Source: DATFLL01 sp035267785 (GTDB lineage Bacteria > Pseudomonadota > Gammaproteobacteria > DATFLL01). From it: a stretch of 17,463 nucleotides of DNA. This document shows, piece by piece, positions 15,160 to 17,463 of the stretch. The translations under genes and the position numbers were made by a program. The number at the start of each line of letters is the position of its first letter. Position 1 is the first letter of the stretch. The stretch spans positions 1-17,463 of the forward strand of contig DATFLL010000120.1 of NCBI GenBank assembly GCA_035267785.1, written 5' to 3'. The notes under the pieces were generated by a model, which was given only the letters and a program-made list of their open reading frames with translations, did no database searches and was not told where the DNA came from.

Positions 15160-15807
15160 TTACTCGCCGCCCTCTTCGCCCGCCGCCGGTTCTTCGGCCG
15201 CTTCCTCGGGCGCGGCTTCGGTCTCCTTGGCGGCACGTGGCACGTGGATGCTCACCACGGGCAGGTCGTGGCCGTGGGCCAGCTCGACGATCTCCACGCC
15301 GGCGGGCAGCTTCAGCTCGGACAAGTGCACCGGCTCATTGAGGTCGAGTTTGCTGAGATCGACCTCGATGAACTCGGGCAGGTCCTTGGGCAGACAGCTG
15401 ACTTCGACCTCAGTCAGGCTGTGCGAGACCACGCCGCCGCCCTGCTTGACGCCGGGTGCGACTTCCTCGCCCATGAAGTGCAGCGGCACGTGCACGCGGA
15501 TCTTCTCGTTGGCGCTGACGCGCTGCAGGTCCACGTGCAGCACGTACGGTTTGGAGGGATGGCGCTGCAGGTCCTTGAGGATGGCCTGCTCCTCGCCGCT
15601 GCCGAGCTTGACGGTGAGGATATGCGAGTAGAAGGCCTCGCTCTCGAGGTTCTTCAGCAGGTCCTTGTGGTTCAGGCTGATGGAAACGGCGTCCTTACCG
15701 GCGCCGTAAATGACACCCGGGACGCGGCCGGTACGACGCAGGCGGCGGCTCGCACCTTTCCCCTCGTCGGATCGGGCTTCTGCATTCAATACGAAATCAA
15801 CGCTCAT
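15160..15807 (-). CDS. rplY: 50S ribosomal protein L25/general stress protein Ctc
   Basis: This 215-residue protein binds 5S rRNA. It is the long Ctc/TL5 form: an N-terminal L25 domain (about 1-95, with RTGRVPGVIYG) plus a C-terminal beta domain (about 96-190, with VPLHFMGEEVAPGVKQGGGV and VEVSCLPKDLPEFIEVDLS). The tail is acidic and low-complexity (EEAAEEPAAGEEGGE). Escherichia coli has only the short form of about 94 residues. The ATG at 15807 is preceded by a strong AGGAGT with 7 bases of spacing. The 124-base spacer from prs carries a terminator-like hairpin and competing stems, suggesting control of this gene by attenuation. Confidence 0.96.
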   Translation of the reverse strand: MSVDFVLNAEARSDEGKGASRRLRRTGRVPGVIYGAGKDAVSISLNHKDLLKNLESEAFYSHILTVKLGSGEEQAILKDLQRHPSKPYVLHVDLQRVSANEKIRVHVPLHFMGEEVAPGVKQGGGVVSHSLTEVEVSCLPKDLPEFIEVDLSKLDLNEPVHLSELKLPAGVEIVELAHGHDLPVVSIHVPRAAKETEAAPEEAAEEPAAGEEGGE

Positions 15808-15828
15808 CGTTGATACTCCTGTGTTGAC

Positions 15829-15853
15829 AAAAACGGCCACCCCGCGGGTGGCC
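15829..15853 (-). terminator. Rho-independent terminator in the rplY leader
   Basis: On the minus strand GGCCACCC, the loop GCG and GGGTGGCC form a perfect 8-bp stem. One base later comes TTTTT (15829-15833). The stem lies between the prs stop and the rplY ribosome binding site, so it could end prs transcription or act as a conditional terminator for the downstream genes. Confidence 0.8.
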
Positions 15854-15885
15854 TGTAACGCCACCCCCGCGACCAAGGGTGGCCC
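15829..15885 (-). promoter_or_regulatory. Candidate attenuator leader of rplY with alternative hairpins
   Basis: Read on the minus strand there are four segments: GGGCCACCC (15885-15877), GGGGGTGGC (15868-15860), GGCCACCC (15853-15846) and GGGTGGCC (15842-15835), then U5. Segment 2 can pair with 1 or 3, and segment 3 with 2 or 4. Pairing 1:2 leaves the 3:4 terminator free; pairing 2:3 (7 bp, loop GTTACAG) would prevent it. The effector is unknown; L25 itself is a natural candidate. Confidence 0.55.
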
Positions 15886-15931
15886 GATACCGGCGCCGGC
15901 TTTGAGCCGACGCCCGAAATTCCATTGCGCA

Positions 15932-16882
15932 TCAATCCATGAACAGCGAGCTGACCGACTCCTCGTTGCTGACCCGGCGCATGGTCTCGCCCAGCATGCT
16001 CGCGATGCTGAGCTGGCGAATCTTCTCGCAGGCCTTCGCCTTGGCGCCCAGCGGAATCGTGTCGGTCACCACCAGCTCGTCGAGCTGCGAGCCGTTGATG
16101 TTGTCGATCGCCGCCCCCGACAGAACGGCGTGCGTGCAATAGGCCACGACCCGCGCCGCACCGTGCCCCTTGAGTGCATTGGCCGCCTGGCACAGCGTGC
16201 CGGCGGTGTCGACCAGATCGTCGATAATGACGCAACTGCGACCCTCGACATCGCCGATGATGTTCATCACCTGCGCCTCGTTGGCGCGCGGACGGCGCTT
16301 GTCGATAATCGCCAGGTCCGCATCGTCCAGGCGCTTGGCCAGCGCCCGGGCGCGGACGACGCCGCCGACGTCCGGCGAGACGACCATCAGGTCGGGGTAC
16401 TTCTGGCGCCAGACCTCGCCGAGCAGGATCGGCGAGGCATAGACGTTGTCCACCGGCACCGAAAAGAACCCCTGGATCTGATCGGCGTGCAAATCCACGG
16501 TCAGTACCCGGTCGGTGCCGACGTTGCAGATCATATCGGCCACCACCTTGGCGCTGATGGGCACGCGCGCCGAACGCGGGCGCCGGTCCTGGCGCGCGTA
16601 GCCCAGGTACGGAATCACTGCGGTGACCCGGTTGGCCGAGGCCCGGCGCATGGCATCGACCATAACCAACAACTCCATCAGATTGTCGTTGGTCGGCGCG
16701 CTGGTCGGCTGCACGATGAAAACGTCCTTACCGCGGACGTTTTCCATGATTTCCACCAACACCTCGCCGTCGCTGAAGCGCCCGACGTGCGCCTTGCCGA
16801 GGGGCAGGCTGAGCTTGGCGCAGATGTCGTTGGCCAGCTGCAAATTGGCGTTGCCCGAAAAGACAACCATGCTGCCGTTCAT
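15932..16882 (-). CDS. prs: Ribose-phosphate pyrophosphokinase (PRPP synthetase)
   Basis: This 316-residue enzyme makes phosphoribosyl pyrophosphate from ribose 5-phosphate and ATP for nucleotide, histidine, tryptophan and NAD synthesis. It matches class I PRPP synthetases throughout: GRFSDGE (34-40), the ATP-binding QDRRPRSARVPISAK (98-112), DLHADQIQGFF (130-140), DVGGVVRARA (171-180), the flexible loop KRRPRANE (195-202), the PRPP loop DDLVDTAGT (221-229) and the C-terminal RRVSNEESVSSLF. The ATG at 16882 has a strong GAGGGGAG ribosome site and gives the normal length. The frame stays open for another 118 codons upstream, with a second well-placed start at 17107. It is first in the prs-rplY-pth-ychF cluster. 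Confidence 0.97.
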   Translation of the reverse strand: MNGSMVVFSGNANLQLANDICAKLSLPLGKAHVGRFSDGEVLVEIMENVRGKDVFIVQPTSAPTNDNLMELLVMVDAMRRASANRVTAVIPYLGYARQDRRPRSARVPISAKVVADMICNVGTDRVLTVDLHADQIQGFFSVPVDNVYASPILLGEVWRQKYPDLMVVSPDVGGVVRARALAKRLDDADLAIIDKRRPRANEAQVMNIIGDVEGRSCVIIDDLVDTAGTLCQAANALKGHGAARVVAYCTHAVLSGAAIDNINGSQLDELVVTDTIPLGAKAKACEKIRQLSIASMLGETMRRVSNEESVSSLFMD

Positions 16883-17180
16883 CGTGCTCCCCTCATGGCT
16901 GGGTCGGTGGTGCGGCGCATCCGGCCGCAGCGGTCCGTCGGCCGGTCGAACCAGCACGCCGGCATTGGGTTCGGCCGCCAGAACCACCCGGGGCGAAAGT
17001 CCATCGCGCAGGGCGGGTTCGCCGACGCGTACCGCGTCGTCCGGCTGCTCGCTCGGACCGCCGTCCGGGGGCGTCTCGTGATCCTGTTGAACCTTGCGGG
17101 TTCCCATTCTCACTCCGTGCGCAATCGCGCTTCGGTCATATCGCGCGCGGCCAATCGCGTTTCGCCGCGCGCGTTCGTCT
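16883..17180 (-). other. Upstream region of prs with in-frame extension, status unclear
   Basis: The prs frame has no stop here. An ATG at 17107, preceded by GGAG with 5 bases of spacing, would add 75 residues (MGTRKVQQDHETPPDGG and onward) rich in Pro, Asp, Glu and Gly, likely disordered. Known PRPP synthetases lack such an extension. Third-position GC (about 74 percent by hand count) is below first-position GC, which argues against normal coding use in this genome. No tRNA was found. No promoter for prs stands out. Confidence 0.4.
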
Positions 17181-17295
17181 CGCTTGGCCCGTTCAGACCG
17201 GGCCGCGCCAGGATTACTCGGGCCTTCGGCCCTCACCCCTTGCGGGGCCGGTGTCGGCCCTGCGGGCCTCCCCCGTTCGCCGCCGCTGCGCGGCG
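17181..17295. repeat. Direct repeat, copy 1, built of mini-hairpins
   Basis: This 115-bp block starts CGCTTGGCCCGTTC and matches the block at 17350 over its whole length with scattered substitutions. Inside it are small palindromes: 17220-17232 (GGGCC, 3-base loop, GGCCC), 17236-17247 (CCCC, TTGC, GGGG), 17256-17268 (GGCCC, loop, GGGCC) and 17281-17295 (CGCCGC, loop, GCGGCG). Confidence 0.85.
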
Positions 17296-17349
17296 TCGTC
17301 GAGCCTTCCAGGTTCTCATCCTGGCGCTGTCCACGCCGTACCGAATTTT

Positions 17350-17463
17350 CGCTTGGCCCGTTCGGATCGGGCGGCGCCAGGATTACTCGGGCCTGCGGCC
17401 CTCGCCCCTGCGGGGCCGGCGTCGGCCCTGCGGGCCTCCACCGTTCGCCACCGCTTCGCGGCG
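17350..17463. repeat. Direct repeat, copy 2, cut by window end
   Basis: This is the second copy, offset 169 bp from the first and running to the window edge. Its mini-hairpins are at 17389-17401, 17404-17416, 17424-17436 and 17451-17461. The 54 bases between the copies contain a separate CCAGG/CCTGG hairpin near 17309-17325. More copies may lie beyond the window. Confidence 0.85.

Noticed and set aside
13936..15813. Long open plus-strand frame (625 codons) opposite ychF, pth and rplY
   Set aside because: It runs antisense through three certain genes, its composition is that of a GC-rich shadow, and it shows no recognisable domain.
15808..15876. Upstream in-frame extension of rplY, or a leader peptide, from TTG 15876
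   Set aside because: It would run through the terminator stem and lacks a ribosome site, while ATG 15807 has a strong one and matches the L25 N-terminus.

Overview
The window looks like a chromosomal segment of a GC-rich gammaproteobacterium. The prs-rplY-pth-ychF order, the long Ctc-type L25, the TatD that lacks the HxH motif, and the elongator tRNA-Met all resemble Gammaproteobacteria. The intergenic word repeats suggest a Chromatiales/Ectothiorhodospira-like lineage, but that is only an inference. Nothing looks recently acquired: there is no transposase, integrase, phage gene or CRISPR array.

Layout. Positions 2-619 hold the 3' end of a sigma-54-dependent activator. A PmtA/UbiE-like methyltransferase converges on it (848-1486, minus). 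An ArnT-like membrane glycosyltransferase (1827-3446, plus) has its own sigma-70-like promoter and converges on tatD (3469-4275, minus). Upstream of tatD is an unfamiliar membrane protein with a zinc ribbon and a HEAGH motif (4368-5150, minus). A 550-bp repeat zone follows, with one large inverted repeat and three 122-bp tandem units. It ends at an elongator tRNA-Met with a clear promoter.

The centre of the window is a divergent pair of cyclic-di-GMP proteins. One is soluble, with eight predicted PAS domains, GGDEF and an EAL domain whose signature reads EVL (5911-10236, minus). The other is membrane-bound, with Cache-PAS-GGDEF-EAL and intact signatures (10602-13403, plus). They share a 365-bp intergenic region. 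The right end is the minus-strand housekeeping cluster prs, rplY, pth, ychF: PRPP synthesis, ribosome, peptidyl-tRNA recycling and translation-associated GTPase.

Most notable signals: (1) the prs-rplY spacer contains four alternating complementary segments, the last followed by U5, which is the layout of a transcription attenuator for L25; (2) two repeat loci, beside tRNA-Met and upstream of prs, are built from GC-rich mini-hairpins whose loops are almost all GAA or GCA on one strand; (3) each 122-bp tandem unit can also fold into a long stem; (4) prs has an in-frame upstream extension with its own ribosome binding site; (5) the zinc-ribbon/HEAGH membrane protein belongs to no family I can name. 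No defence or other wholly new multi-gene system was recognised.
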